From assembly GCA_977017575.1 (NCBI GenBank), contig CDRNVI010000023.1, positions 310,001-374,000 of the forward strand: a stretch of DNA of 64,000 nt. The letters run 5' to 3'. Position 1 is the first letter of the stretch, and the number at the start of each line of letters is the position of its first letter. This stretch comes from Paramoeba atlantica (taxonomy: Eukaryota; Discosea). Below are positions 1 through 10,729 of this stretch, one piece after another. Below the pieces are notes generated by a model. That model saw only the letters and a list, made by a program, of their open reading frames with translations. It was not told where the DNA came from and made no database searches. A program made the position numbers and the translations under genes.

Positions 1-501
1 GTGGAAGAGTTCACAATCTGACTCCTCCGTCAGAATGGCCTGGAATTCCACCTTTACCAGTACAGAGTCAAGAAAGAGTTGAGAGAGGCATGGGGAGTCG
101 TAAGTTCTTATCAAACACTGGTACGGGCTTCGCTTCCCTTCACCCTTCTCCCCACCATCTTCAGCAGCACTCGATTCCTTCGGTGCCTTGCGCTCGGCTT
201 TGGTGGCGTGCTGCCGCTTCAGCACTATGCCAGCTATGGCCAGCAGAAGCTCTCCCGTAATCTTTTTATGAGCAGAGTTGCCCTCTTCCGTTAAATTAGC
301 AACTTTCAACTTTTCTCCCTGGGGAACCACATCACCAACCGCTTCTAGCACGGCAGAAGGGAAATTCAGGGCTTCTGCCCGCTTGCTGTGCCTTGCTTCG
401 AAAAGTGGTTGAAGAAGCATTTTGTCTTTGATTTTCAGTATTACGTATTTTCGAATGAGGCTGAACTCCCCTTCAAGGGCATCCACCAACGTATCAATCA
501 T
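1..501 (-). CDS. Partial hypothetical protein running off the left edge
   Basis: Reading the minus strand from an ATG at 501, the frame stays open for all 167 codons to the window edge, so the C-terminus is outside the window. The protein is highly charged and mostly helical in character, with a Lys/Glu/Ala-rich low-complexity stretch in its second half (KAERKAPKESSAAEDGGEKG). I do not recognise a family. It is one of very few long minus-strand frames not obviously belonging to a transposon, and most host genes here are on the plus strand, so a mobile-element ORF (for example gag-like) is a serious alternative. Being open over 501 bases in an average-composition region makes chance unlikely but not excluded. 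Confidence 0.45.
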   Translation of the reverse strand, partial: MIDTLVDALEGEFSLIRKYVILKIKDKMLLQPLFEARHSKRAEALNFPSAVLEAVGDVVPQGEKLKVANLTEEGNSAHKKITGELLLAIAGIVLKRQHATKAERKAPKESSAAEDGGEKGEGKRSPYQCLIRTYDSPCLSQLFLDSVLVKVEFQAILTEESDCELFH

Positions 502-782
502 GAGGAAAAAATAGAACTACCGAGAGTATAAACCTAGGGACACGATAAGTCACCCCCCTCTAAATTTTGTGAAGTCTTCGTTTGGGCTAATTTTTGTTGC
601 ATTTTGCGGATCTCGGTGATGCTTGTTTGGGGTTTGCTTGTTGGGATTGCTTGTTTGCGTGTTTCGGTGTACGCAAATTAAGTTCAGACTCAATTTTTCT
701 CTTAAAACTACCTCTCTATCCTCGATTACCATTGGAAGACGCTTTCGCAATATTTTTTTTGTAAACGACTCCTTAAGTGATG

Positions 783-1012
783 AAAATGTCATGGAATAGA
801 AATGCATTAAGGGGTAAAAATGTCATTAAGGGGTAAAAATGTCATTATGGGGTAAAAATGGCCGGGGAGCGGGGTTGGGTGTGGGCCTTGAAGGCACTCC
901 CGATCGCTCTCCCTTTGTAGTGAGGCCGCCAGGTTGCAAGTTTTGTCGATAGCGGGAATCGAACCTGCAGGTTGTAAGGCCCACCGTCTGCCAACTACGC
1001 CCGCACCGCAGT
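783..1012 (-). repeat. tRNA-like SINE candidate with tandem tail
   Basis: On the minus strand, starting near 1012, the sequence has an A-box-like block (GGGCGTAGTTGG, 11 of 12 to the consensus) and a perfect B-box (GGTTCGATTCC) 37 bases further on, the arrangement of an RNA polymerase III internal promoter. A full tRNA cannot be folded: the acceptor arms do not pair and the anticodon loop is wrong. The minus-strand 3' end is made of about three ~19-bp tandem units (rich in CATTTTTACCCC) at 783-858. Head plus tandem tail is the layout of a tRNA-derived SINE; a decayed tRNA gene is the alternative. Confidence 0.4.
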
Positions 1013-1177
1013 TTAGTAGTTTTTTGAACTATTTTCGTTATTTTTCGGAATTTTTATTGTACCTGTAGCCAATTATTGTGCCGCGGGGGTACATTAACCC
1101 GGACGGGTGTTTAATTGGGTCAACCGGAATTAGTTGCAAAGAAAAAGTCAGTAAAGTATTTTTTGGGCCTAAAATTA

Positions 1178-2155
1178 ATGATTTCACGTACGCGACTGTC
1201 AGACGTAGAAGCGCGGCCCACAAAGAAACGAAAAATAGATGACGGAAAGAAATCGTCTGTAGGGCAATTATCGGGAACAGATCTTCCGAAGTCGAATGCA
1301 ACAAACTGTAGGCCAGTGGTTACACGGAAGGGCAAAATCAGTAGAATCACATTACCCCAAGAATATACGTTAGAAGCTTTGGTAAGCGGACTGAGTGTGA
1401 AGCCAGAATGCTGGACCACTGAAACACCGGCTTGTGAGTGGACTGGAGTCTACTGCGATGAGGGTGGAAACGTTGAATCAATCCACTGGTCCTGGACACA
1501 TCTAGTAGGTTCACTTGATTTCGAACATATTCCCGCTACTGTGAAAGAGTTTGGAGCATTTTACTGTGGCCTCTCAGGTGACGTGAGTTTTGCAAATATT
1601 GCCACGGGAAGTTGCTTACACAGTTGCGTACTCAGCGATAACGCTCTGACCGGGTCGTTAGATCTGACTTTGCTTCCTGGTAGTATGAATGTGCTCAATT
1701 TAATGCGCAACTTTTTGACTGATTGTATATGTCTCGTAACTTTACCTCCCAACTTAGTGGAACTAAAACTTTCGTATAACGTACTGTCAGGAAAATTGGT
1801 ATTAACCAAACTACCCGGGACTCTTAAGGAGCTTCTCTTGGATCACAACGCGTTCGAAGGAAACGTAGATTTGCACCAACTCCCCCGTGTCATGACACAT
1901 CTCTTTTTGCATGAAAATAAGAAATTAAGGGGAAATTTGAGAGTGGCAAAGCTTCCTGTGGGAGTTCTTGACCACCTTGAGGAAGTATGGATGGGCACCT
2001 GTATATCCCTTGAGCGAGTCGCGTGCTCCTGTGTGCGGTCTTTTTTCAGTTTTGTGCAGAGTTTTTGGTTGGGTTTGCCTGGGTTTGCATTTTACTGGTT
2101 TCAGCCCTCTTACATTGCGCCCCAAGAAAAGGAAAGGAAAGAAAATTTCTCTTGA
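1178..2155 (+). CDS. LRR protein, basic-motif subgroup
   Basis: This is a 325-residue leucine-rich-repeat protein. The ATG at 1178 was chosen because no upstream ATG exists in frame. It opens with a basic KKRKIDD motif (residues ~15-21), then the linker shared by the family (RKGKISRITLPQEY, ~50-63), then an LRR N-cap with the W...C-x-W-x-G-V-x-C pattern (TPACEWTGVYC), then about six LRRs of the type L-x-x-N-x-F-x-G-x-x-D-L-x-x-LP. No signal peptide is visible. LRRs bind protein partners; the ligand and location are unknown. The last ~60 residues (Cys/Phe/Trp-rich) match no paralogue, and part of their DNA (2081-2112) recurs at 39727-39758 outside any gene, so the natural C-terminus seems replaced by repeat DNA. 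The closest paralogue in the window is at 42577. Confidence 0.75.
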   Translation: MISRTRLSDVEARPTKKRKIDDGKKSSVGQLSGTDLPKSNATNCRPVVTRKGKISRITLPQEYTLEALVSGLSVKPECWTTETPACEWTGVYCDEGGNVESIHWSWTHLVGSLDFEHIPATVKEFGAFYCGLSGDVSFANIATGSCLHSCVLSDNALTGSLDLTLLPGSMNVLNLMRNFLTDCICLVTLPPNLVELKLSYNVLSGKLVLTKLPGTLKELLLDHNAFEGNVDLHQLPRVMTHLFLHENKKLRGNLRVAKLPVGVLDHLEEVWMGTCISLERVACSCVRSFFSFVQSFWLGLPGFAFYWFQPSYIAPQEKERKENFS

Positions 2156-2179
2156 ATTGTAGTAACCCGGTCCCTAATA

Positions 2180-2443
2180 TTTTAGGCTCTTCGTTAAACG
2201 AGGTGGTTGTTTTCAATTTAGAAGTTACTCATGCTGCGCGCTTAGCGTTGAAAACTACCACCGCGTTGAACGAAGAACCTAAAAAAGAAAAATGGCCAGG
2301 AAAGCCGAAGAAACTGGAAGGATTTGAGACAAAAATAGCCGATTTCTGGGGTAAAAATATGGGAATTTGTGTATTTTTGCTCTAAAATCGATATTTGCGT
2401 GCGGGAAATCACTCGTAGGCATGAATTCAAGGATACGATCAAT
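2180..2443 (-). repeat. Family A fragment, palindrome end
   Basis: This is an inverted, left-truncated family A copy: the ~105-bp palindrome (2182-2285) followed by ~160 bp of the adjoining body. It abuts the next copy head to head near 2443. See the copy at 25577 for the family description. Confidence 0.7.
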
Positions 2444-3150
2444 AGCACGAAATTTTTTTGAAAAAATTATTTTTCGAAACAAACCCGCAGAAGCGGTAGC
2501 CGGGGTCTTGGCGCGCATTTTCCACTCCCCTACCCGGGGGTGACCCCCCCGCGTATCCGCAGGACGGGTCCGCCAAGTTCGGATTTTTTCGGAAAAAAAA
2601 ATTGAATAAAATTGCAACTTGGCGAAAAAAATAGCAAACAAATTATTATATATTTTTCCAAAATCGTTTCCCCTATTGTATTTTGAGAGTTTGTGACCTA
2701 TACTAGCTTTCTCCGCAGCTGTATTCGCAGGCTATCTCTTCTTCGAGCCGTGGTATGCCCGCGAAAATGGCCCATTTTTGACTAAAAAAGGTGAAAAAGT
2801 ATTTTTCGGACCCCAAGGGACCTTTTTGGGTCGAAAAAATGGTGTGGTTGGAGTCGTATTCTCTACCCAATACGTTTGGTAGGCTTTCATTCCTGCCTAC
2901 GAGTGATTTCCCGTACGCAAATGTCGGATTTAGTGCTCTGAGAGGTAAAATACGCAAAAATGGCCCCATTTTTACCCAAACATCGGCTATTATCATCAAC
3001 ATCGGCTATAATCATTCTGTTTTCTTCAGCTTTCCATACCAAATTTTCTTTTTTAGGCTCCTCGTTGGTGGTAGTTTTCAACGCGAAGCGCGCAGCATGA
3101 GTGACTTCTAAGTTGAAAACAACCACCGCGTTTAACGAAGAGCCTAAATT
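2444..3150 (+). repeat. Family A copy lacking its left end
   Basis: The body (with the conserved block around 2490-2570 rich in GGGGTGACCCCCC-type sequence) continues into the terminal palindrome at 3052-3148. One arm of the palindrome is shortened by ~15 bp. The left hairpin end is missing. Confidence 0.65.
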
Positions 3151-3152
3151 TG

Positions 3153-3211
3153 TAATGCATATAGCACATTTATAATGCTATATGCACTATAAATGTGCTA
3201 TATGCATTAGC
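3153..3211. repeat. AT-rich perfect hairpin
   Basis: The arms read TAATGCATATAGCACATTTA and its reverse complement around a ~14-base spacer. It lies directly against the family A palindrome and is probably a tiny foldback element. Confidence 0.6.
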
Positions 3212-3539
3212 AATGTGCAGCTTAATATGCATTATAATGTGCGGGTGCCAGGGCTTGATCATGACTGCAGAAGAAAACGGAATCGCCTACATCTGTTCAC
3301 CCTGTCCAAGTTTCAGTAGGCCTTTCCCGAAACCTTTCGTGGAGTCTTCTACAGTCCAGATTGTTGCCTCGCCACATTTTTTGCCACACCACCCGTCAGT
3401 AAAGTCCACTGTTCCACTAGGCAGCCGTATTCTGTTGCTTTTTTTGAAAAAATAAAAATAAAGTTTTTTAAAGTTTTATAGTAAAATAAAGTCAATAAAG
3501 TACTGTTTAGTAACTTTATTCGCAAACAAAAACTTTATT

Positions 3540-4047
3540 TTACTTTACTAAAGTTTCCGCGAATCCTGAAAAATAAACCATTTCGATAGGCGTACCACGG
3601 CTCCAAGAAGGGGTATCTTGCCAAAACAACCTCGTAGAAAGCCAGATAGCCTGCGAAAACAACTGCGGAGAAAGCTAGTATAGGTCCCAAACTATCAAAA
3701 TACAATAGGTGAAACGGTTTTGAAGAAATATTTTTGTTTACTTTATTGTTAAAGTGTGAGAAATTGGTCTCTTGAAAAATGTGAAGAAAGTGATAATCCA
3801 TCTATCGGATGCACGCATTTGAGAGCCTTGGTTCCATGCTATAACGCGCAAAGTCTTTGTGTTGGGAACAGCAAAATGCAACAAAAATGAGCTCAAACGG
3901 ACACTTGGCTGAAAAGTTAGAGGGGGGTGACTTTTTGCTGTGGGGGGGTTATTGCTGTGTTTCTCTTTATAATTTATTTTAACTGTTTCTATTCACTTTT
4001 TAATCGAGGGTAGAGCGATAGTTATACAACCACCGCAAATTTTGCAG
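3540..4047 (-). repeat. Degenerate family A copy
   Basis: In reverse orientation, 3580-3740 aligns with the family A body (the part following the GTATTTTGAGAG block). 3985-4047 is the left terminal hairpin with its GCGGTGGTTGTATAACTATCGC-like sequence. The apparent 88-residue minus frame here is repeat DNA, not a gene. Confidence 0.55.
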
Positions 4048-4743
4048 CTATGTTCACAAGGTAATTAAGTGCCAAGCTTGCACGCCATCCATCAGTTCTG
4101 GCCACTGAGCGTCCCAGTGGCCAAATTTAGCACATGCCAGTCATTATAGACTCCGATCGATTTGTTGGGTTCTTTAAAAAGGTTTTCTATGCCTGATCGA
4201 TCACTTTTGTTATCTCCAAATGATACAACTCGCGCGAAGTATAGCTTGACTTGCCCCGCTCGGGTGCCAGTCACGCACACTTCCTGTAGGATGGAAGGTC
4301 GGACGTTCCCTTGCAGGAGAATTAAGTGTACCTGTATTTTTTGTCATTACTTAGCTTTCCATTCTTTTCTTGGTTCATTTTTTGTTTGTTTGTTTGTTTG
4401 GTACAGGAGCGCCTGCAATTCCCACGTGCAGACGCCACAAGTACCACTCCGGCTCCCGACTGATTCCATGTACGGGGACGCAAGGCTCTCCCAGGGCGCT
4501 TCACCAGTGACACTGTACACTATGTAGTGAGCCTACTACACCCCCGTTCAGAAAAAATATTACAAAAGTTTTGAGAGCATGGAAAGAGCTTTTTAGTAGT
4601 CTTTTTCGTAGTTACTCGGATACGTTAGGATAACAACGGAAAAATAGTCAGAATTCATCATTTTGCAGTACGACCAAAAAAAATATTATCTTAAATTTTT
4701 ATCTGAAAATTGTCTACTTTCTGGGATTTGTTCTTATTTTTCA
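4048..4743. other. Intergenic, mostly featureless
   Basis: No convincing gene was seen. There is a (TTTG)n microsatellite near 4378-4400. A T-rich stretch with AG at 4667-4668 lies 76 bases before the next gene and could be its trans-splice acceptor. Confidence 0.5.
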
Positions 4744-5694
4744 ATGTCACAAACGGACTCAAATCTCTCTGCGGAGAGTCTTTTCGTGTCTTCCGCAACG
4801 GATACAGACTGGGAAGCTTCTGAAACGGAGTATAATTCATCTTGCTCGACTACGGGGGATTCTGAAGAATCCGAATCTACCTACCACGAAAGTGGTTCAG
4901 ATATCGCTTTCGTTGTAGGTGAAGATATCGATTCGGAAAGTTGCGATTCCGAAGATACATGTATGACTCTCCCCTTTCTTTATCAAAAATCGAAACTGAA
5001 GCACCATTCAACGAAATGTATAGCGGATCACACTTTTCAAGCAGATCTATTAGAAATCACTCAGAGCATATCGAATCACTTGGCATCCACTTTAGAATCC
5101 CCCGCCTTAGAACCCCCAGAACTACAGATTCAGCAAAGTGGAGAAGTTCAGAAGACGTCTTCCGAAGTTTGTCTCGCACTCAGAGACTGCAACGAACCCC
5201 CGGACGTACAGGTGATGGAGCGAAGGGCAGTTGAGATTACCGGTGATTCGTTGGAATCCCCTTCCGAAATTGAGGCTTCTCATTCAACCACACCTTTAGT
5301 CACGCATAAAAAAAACAATTCGTTCGCTAAATCGAACTGTGCAGGCACAGAGAAATGCGATAAAGCGTTTAAAGAAGAGCCTGCGGATTCAAAGGGGGGT
5401 TATGCATCTGAGGAACGAGAGGCTCGTTCAAAAGAGTTCGTCCGTGTTTCTGTACTCGAATCTGACGAATGCAGGATAAGGTGCCAGATGCTTAGGCACG
5501 AAGTTCTTGAATATTCTCATAGACTTGATTCCCTAAAAAACTCATATTCTACACTGTTTGGAGAGCAGCAGCGAATTCTACGAAGCATGCGGGAGTTAAG
5601 AAAACAGATGGTCGAGGGGCCTACTGGCTTGGCTTTTATTTTTCCCCGCAGTGCATCGCTGATCAAGAAGAAATTCGTAGAAATCAGCGCATAA
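4744..5694 (+). CDS. Acidic Ser/Glu-rich protein with C-terminal coiled coil
   Basis: A 316-residue protein starting at the first in-frame ATG (MSQTDSNLS). Residues 1-90 are Ser/Glu/Asp/Thr-rich and look disordered, with many potential phosphosites. The middle is low in hydrophobics. Residues ~240-300 (roughly DECRIRCQMLRHEVLEYSHR onward, to LRKQM) form a heptad-rich helix that should make a coiled coil. The C-terminus is basic. No signal peptide, membrane segment or known domain was recognised. The frame is open and on the plus strand like the other host genes, and its codon use is AT-richer than that of the helicase or SET genes. Function is unknown; a scaffold or cytoskeletal adaptor would fit the architecture but is only inference. 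Confidence 0.65.
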   Translation: MSQTDSNLSAESLFVSSATDTDWEASETEYNSSCSTTGDSEESESTYHESGSDIAFVVGEDIDSESCDSEDTCMTLPFLYQKSKLKHHSTKCIADHTFQADLLEITQSISNHLASTLESPALEPPELQIQQSGEVQKTSSEVCLALRDCNEPPDVQVMERRAVEITGDSLESPSEIEASHSTTPLVTHKKNNSFAKSNCAGTEKCDKAFKEEPADSKGGYASEEREARSKEFVRVSVLESDECRIRCQMLRHEVLEYSHRLDSLKNSYSTLFGEQQRILRSMRELRKQMVEGPTGLAFIFPRSASLIKKKFVEISA

Positions 5695-6497
5695 TCACGT
5701 TTGTGGAGACAAAGGGACAGGAAGAATTTTCTCCAGAAAGTGCAGATCAACCTTTTGTACCTTAGTCCTCCCTTCATTACTCTATCATAGACTATGGGCG
5801 CTTAAGCAAATATTTATCGTTAATATCTCATAATTATCATCCTCGTTTATTCGCAATCTATCCTTACAGCGAAACAAATTGGTTCATCCTATCAGCTAAA
5901 GTGCTGTATATCACCCTCCTTCCACCTACCCTCTCTCATTAATTTTAATAAATATAAATTTTCATTTTTGTTATAATTTATATTTATAAAAATTAATGAG
6001 AGGGGGAGTACACTCTTTCTGAATGTCTGGACGGAGAGGTGAGGTGCCTAGTAACTTCAGTGCCTGGCATGCAAAGGGAATATGAGCGAAGTCGGAACTC
6101 ATTATTTTTATTCCCCCAACGTTTTGTAGGGGACAAAGAGGATCCCGATCATTCGCAAATGAACCTCGACCACGCCAAGCCGTGATTCCTTCATTGTGAT
6201 AAACATCCCCGCTTAAATCAGTGTCGATGAAGGAGTGCGCAATCATTCCTTGATATAGATTTTGAAATATGAAATGTGTTTATAAGTATGGAAGATGTGG
6301 CACAATTCGTCGTAGGCGTTCGTAGAACGCTCCTCATCTTAAACTAATGGAGTAGTATGTACACGGCGTGTAGAACAGTGGAGATGTGCAGTGACTGCAT
6401 CGAATAATTTAATTTTGTTCATTGTTTCAGCAATGTCGTACAACATGATTATGTCATGCTCCACAGATCTCCTGGATTACAAAATAAAGTAATTCTT
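5695..6497. repeat. Intergenic region with foldback element
   Basis: A long AT hairpin occupies ~5933-6005, with arms ending in CTCTCATTAA and TTAATGAGAG next to C/G runs, as in the C/G-run hairpin elements elsewhere here. On the minus strand 5971-6246 a 91-codon frame reads like a protein fragment (containing HSFIDTDLSGDVYHNEG), but I recognise no family and it overlaps the hairpin, so it is left unassigned. Confidence 0.45.
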
Positions 6498-6710
6498 TGT
6501 TAGGCTCTTCGTTAAACGCGGTGGTTGTTTGCAACTTAGAAGTTACTCATGGTGCGCGCTTCGCGTTGAAAACTACCACCGCGTTTAACGAAGAGCCTAA
6601 GAAAGAAAATTTGGCCTGGAAAGCCAAAAATATCCTATCTTCAAAAAATGTGGTCATTTTTGGGTATTTTTGCTCTCAGAGCACTAAATGCCGGCGTTGG
6701 TAATACCTTC
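6498..6710 (-). repeat. Family A fragment
   Basis: The full terminal palindrome (6499-6605) is followed by ~100 bp of body in inverted orientation. Confidence 0.7.
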
Positions 6711-7121
6711 TCAGGATAATAGCAAAGCCACGTTTTCTCAGCCTCGGAAATGGAGCTTGCTTGCCTGAAATGATGAATATAACAAAAACATCAATGTCAG
6801 GTACTTCCCCTGAATAAAAGGGGGATGTTTTCATAGGCTAGTGATCTTTCGGGCAGCGAGCTGACAGAAAGGCTAGCAAATGAGAACTGTTTCACTTATA
6901 CCTAATAGGTTCTACTTAATAGGTAGCTGCCCACTACAGTAACCTTCATTTGCGGGTAACGGGATGGTCTTCTTGATGGGAACTGTTGACAAAATGTTGT
7001 TACAAAGGAGATGAAATACGTTATTTAAAACTATGAGGTTGAATAAAAGGCATATAAACAAAAATTCAATATACGCACGTCTAAATTAACGAATCGTTTT
7101 TTGTTTTTGTTTTGCGATAGA
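6711..7121. other. Intergenic, nothing recognised
   Basis: AT-rich DNA between a family A fragment and the retroelement fossil. It may contain the 3' untranslated end of that fossil (minus strand), but no terminal repeat was identified. Confidence 0.4.
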
Positions 7122-9640
7122 TTACGTTCGAAACTGCACGTGCAACTGTGCTTGTTGCACGGCATTAACCATTAACGCGTGATCCGTGCACAATCCTTTC
7201 TGTTGACGTGTAAGAGAATTTGCCGGATTTTCTTTAGAAGAAATGTAAAAGACATTAAAGCTCTTGCTATGAGTTTCTTGAAATTCAGAAAGTAACGTCA
7301 GTTGATCACATATTTCGTGCCGTACCGACGTTCGTCTCTGCAAAGCCCGTACAACATCCGTGTTGTCACACCCCAAAAGCACGTGGAGCCCGTAACCACC
7401 CGGAGTGTAAGGCATCGACTGCAGTTTCAAACTCCAAGGCGTATATATCGCATTTTTTAGAGACTACTCGGCTAACTTCCTCAATTATAGTATGATTGGG
7501 GTGAAGAACACAATAGCCCGTGTAACTCAAAGAAGCATCAGAGAAAGCTACCACGTGATGTGATGGGATGGTTGGAGGGTTTCGAGGTTGGAGGGATTCG
7601 GCTTATTGGCCACCACGCGAGATAAAGCGTCGGCAACGGGTTTTTCCTCCTTTTGTGTGATTGGATAGTATTTGTTTCCGACACAGCGTGCAAGACGTTT
7701 GCTGATTACTCTGATCTCGTAAATGCCAGCGAATGGAAAATCACTGACCAAAGTGTCCCAAACTACAATTCCAATTAGATGTTGCAAGAAACGCACTGTA
7801 GTGCAGCATCCTACCGAGAGTTGTGCCCAACGCTCAACGTTGGATACGCAATGTTTCCAATGCAATTTTTCCTCCACCCACCAATACGTGATCCCTAGGA
7901 ACGTGCCGGAAGATTGAGGTGGTTCCAGGTATTTCCACACAACACCACATCCTTTAGGTGGGGGCTTGGAGCAAGATTGCAATTTACGAAAGAGCTCCGT
8001 GAGAAATCCACCTCTATTTGAAACCACAAAAATATTATCATACCATACAAAAACAACGCCGATATTTTCCTCTTTGCTAATTTTTCGGATCCACACATAA
8101 GAAGGAAATGTACTCTTCCCTCCACCATCGATTCGTACCCCTGCGGTAGGATGGTTAACACTATTGCCCAAATTAAGCACTGGGAGAAATATGGGGCCCA
8201 AGAAAACCCCATAGGTAGCACTTTAAGTGTGAAAACCCTACCAGCGCATTGAAATGATACATAATTTTCTATTCTTGAGGGAAGGGGAATTTGGTGGAAG
8301 CCATGCCGCATATCTTCAGATAACATTTGTGCCTTAGAAAAACATGATATTGCGAATCTAATTTCCTCTAAAGGTGGTAAGTTCGCTGACAGGGGTTTCT
8401 TGCACAATGCATTTATGAGAGTATCATCAAAGATGCTGCGCGAGAAAGAGCAAGTTTTTGAAATTGCAAAATACCTTAGAAACACTCGAGAAACTCGGCG
8501 TGGATCTTTGATTTCCCTCAGGACTCCGCAGTTCACCAAGTCGAGCAGATGCTGTAGCCATTTTCTCTCTGAGTGCGAGCCGTGGCGGCTTTTGATAGGT
8601 CCCAGTCCGACCATTTCCATGAAAAAAGAACCATTTAGAAGAGCTTCGGACGTGTCCACTGCCCACTGATAACCAAATTTGCGCGCCATTGTATTGATGT
8701 GAGATATTTGAAGAACTCCAGACATAGTGATAGGATCTAGGGGAAGAGTCTTTTGAACTCGGTCTCCTAGTCGGACATTTTCCTCCGGAGGAGAGGAGTA
8801 CTATGTATAAGTCTATAATGTAAGAGGAGTATTATGTTGAGTTGTATTCATACGATCGATGTATACTGTTGATAACGCCTTGACAACTTTGTATTTTATT
8901 CCTCTCGATTTCGTGACTGTTAATGAGAAGAAACAGTCGCCCATTAGTAAAGATAAAATTCTTTGTTTTATTCATTCTTGTAGACATCGTAATACAGTAT
9001 ATAGTTTCTTCTACATAAGATTTGGGTGGGATCGGGTTAAACTGCATTGACTCGTTCAGTAGTTTAATGGAAGCGAAAATATAATTAAAGGAAATGCAAG
9101 CGCCCCATGGGGTACGCGCTGAAGTATCGAGCGAATTACAGTTTCTCCTTTTTGACTCAGTGGTTTAAACCTCGGTTTGTTAGACGTTACCTTCCTGGAC
9201 TTGTCGCATCGCAGAAGCAGATGAGCCGGACTTGCACCGCACAAGTCTCCCCCTCGTACGAGTTCCACCTCGCATGATCGTAGTGCTGCGTGGAACTGAA
9301 CTTGGACAGCATCACCGAGCTGCTTCCCATCTGGTAGAGCTCTCAACCACACAACCAGGTGACTTAACATACTTTCTGATATAAAACCACGTGGAGGTAT
9401 ATATAAAACCACGTGGAGGTACCGGAGTTCAATGTTCCTTGAAGAGCACACAGCTTCATCGCGAATCCAAAGTCTCCGCTTTGCGGGGCCACAAGCGCAC
9501 GGCGAATCGCTTGACCCCCCCGAGAGCTGTCGCCACTCCCACCATGAGCTGAAGCGCGCTCAAAAATGTCATCAATGCCATGCTTAACATGGCATTCTGA
9601 CCTTAACATGGCAGACTGCGCCGGAAATCGCATCAAGGAT
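7122..9640 (-). mobile_element. Fossil YR-type retroelement (DIRS/VIPER-like)
   Basis: Minus-strand remains of a tyrosine-recombinase retroelement. Parts, in element order: a tyrosine recombinase catalytic fragment (about 9.06-9.64 kb, recognisable from the box-A region), a reverse transcriptase (about 7.55-8.73 kb, recognisable from the palm region) and an RNase H (about 7.12-7.55 kb). Recombinase upstream of RT/RNase H is the order I recall for kinetoplastid VIPER elements; classical DIRS elements have the recombinase last. The element is broken, with several breaks (roughly five or more), and is not recent. No terminal repeats were found. A Ty3-like RT beside an unrelated recombinase fragment is a less likely reading. 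Confidence 0.6.
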
Positions 9641-10244
9641 CTCGGGCCGCAAGGTGACCCCCATTCGTTTCATTGAACAGAGGCTCAGAAATGCTTGGTG
9701 AGCGTCTCCGATTCCTGAAATTGAGTCGGGAACCAAGTTCGGAAGAGCGTCGGGCATAGGTACTCAAAGATAAAATAGGATAGTAACTTTCAGTCTCCTT
9801 GAAAACAAAAACATGTCATTTTGTTCGCTGCATGCTTAGCTTTTATTCACCTGATGATCACAATGACTTATATGATTGAATTGTCCTTTTCCATTGACGA
9901 ACGAAATTAATTGAATTAATTTCGTTATAGCCACATTTGATTGTCTTCACAATGTGTATAGTCTTCGAACTCATTGGAAGAGACGTCAAAAAACGGCGAA
10001 CCATTACCCAACATATCATTCACTACCTCGATATCAGGGGGCGTCAGAAGAAAGGAACCATCTTCACGACGTGCTGTCCACTTGATAAACCGGGGATTCA
10101 ACCATTGAATGGTCTCGAAAAAGTTACAGACATGCTCGCGGCGGAGGCGGGCTCGATGACGCTGGAAGGCATCTGATGTGATAGGCTCCGCTTGTAAGTA
10201 CCCTTCAAGTTCAAAAACACAAAAACAAAATATGTTTTAATTAG
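9641..10244 (-). other. Possible upstream extension of the YR retroelement fossil
   Basis: Minus-strand 9940-10190 reads as protein-like sequence in the element's orientation, just upstream of the recombinase part, and could be remains of its first ORF. The family cannot be named from what is visible. The plus-strand 79-codon frame over the same stretch looks like a shadow. Confidence 0.3.
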
Positions 10245-10434
10245 TACTATCCCCCCTCCCCTTAAGCGCACCCGGTCAGATCCCCCCTTTTAAGCGCACA
10301 TAGAGTTGAAGGGAAGAGACCGACGCCGCGAAAGGGCGCCAAATTTTTTTTACGTAGTGATTCAGACCCCCCCCCGTTTAAGCGCACTTTTCAGTGAAAA
10401 CGAGGTGCTCTTAAACGGGGGGGACAGTATTTTA
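10245..10434. mobile_element. TA-flanked MITE with C/G-run ends
   Basis: The ends are inverted repeats of about 26 bp, both starting with a C run followed by TTAAGMGCACC (left CCCCCCTCCCCTTAAGCGCA; right GTGCTCTTAAACGGGGGGG). Each is flanked by TA, the target of Tc1/mariner elements. There is no coding capacity. Confidence 0.6.
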
Positions 10435-10729
10435 AATAGTACTAATTTTAGCATCTACATTCTAACCTTCAGGACAATTTCGTGCCACCCAAGAAATCGT
10501 CACCAGGAATACACCTGTAGGTTGGTTCAGTTGGTTCAATCGTGGTTCATTGAACCAAAAGGTGTGTACTATAGGACCAGGCCTCGGGGGGGGGGGTGTA
10601 AACCGCGGTTTCGCGCGGGTTCGTCGCGAGTTCGCTGGACACCACCCGCAGCCCCTCAAATATCGAAAGCGGGAAATTATGGCCCAAAGGCTTTTCTTCT
10701 TCTTTCTCAATTTTGTTTAACGAAGTCTT

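Noticed and set aside
945-1012. A functional tRNA gene on the minus strand
   Set aside because: The A and B boxes are good but the acceptor stem does not pair, the anticodon loop is eight bases with poor stem pairing, and A-B spacing is short. Kept only as a tRNA-like SINE candidate.
3535-3801. An 88-residue minus-strand membrane-like protein
   Set aside because: The DNA aligns with the family A body in several places; the frame is a by-product of the repeat.
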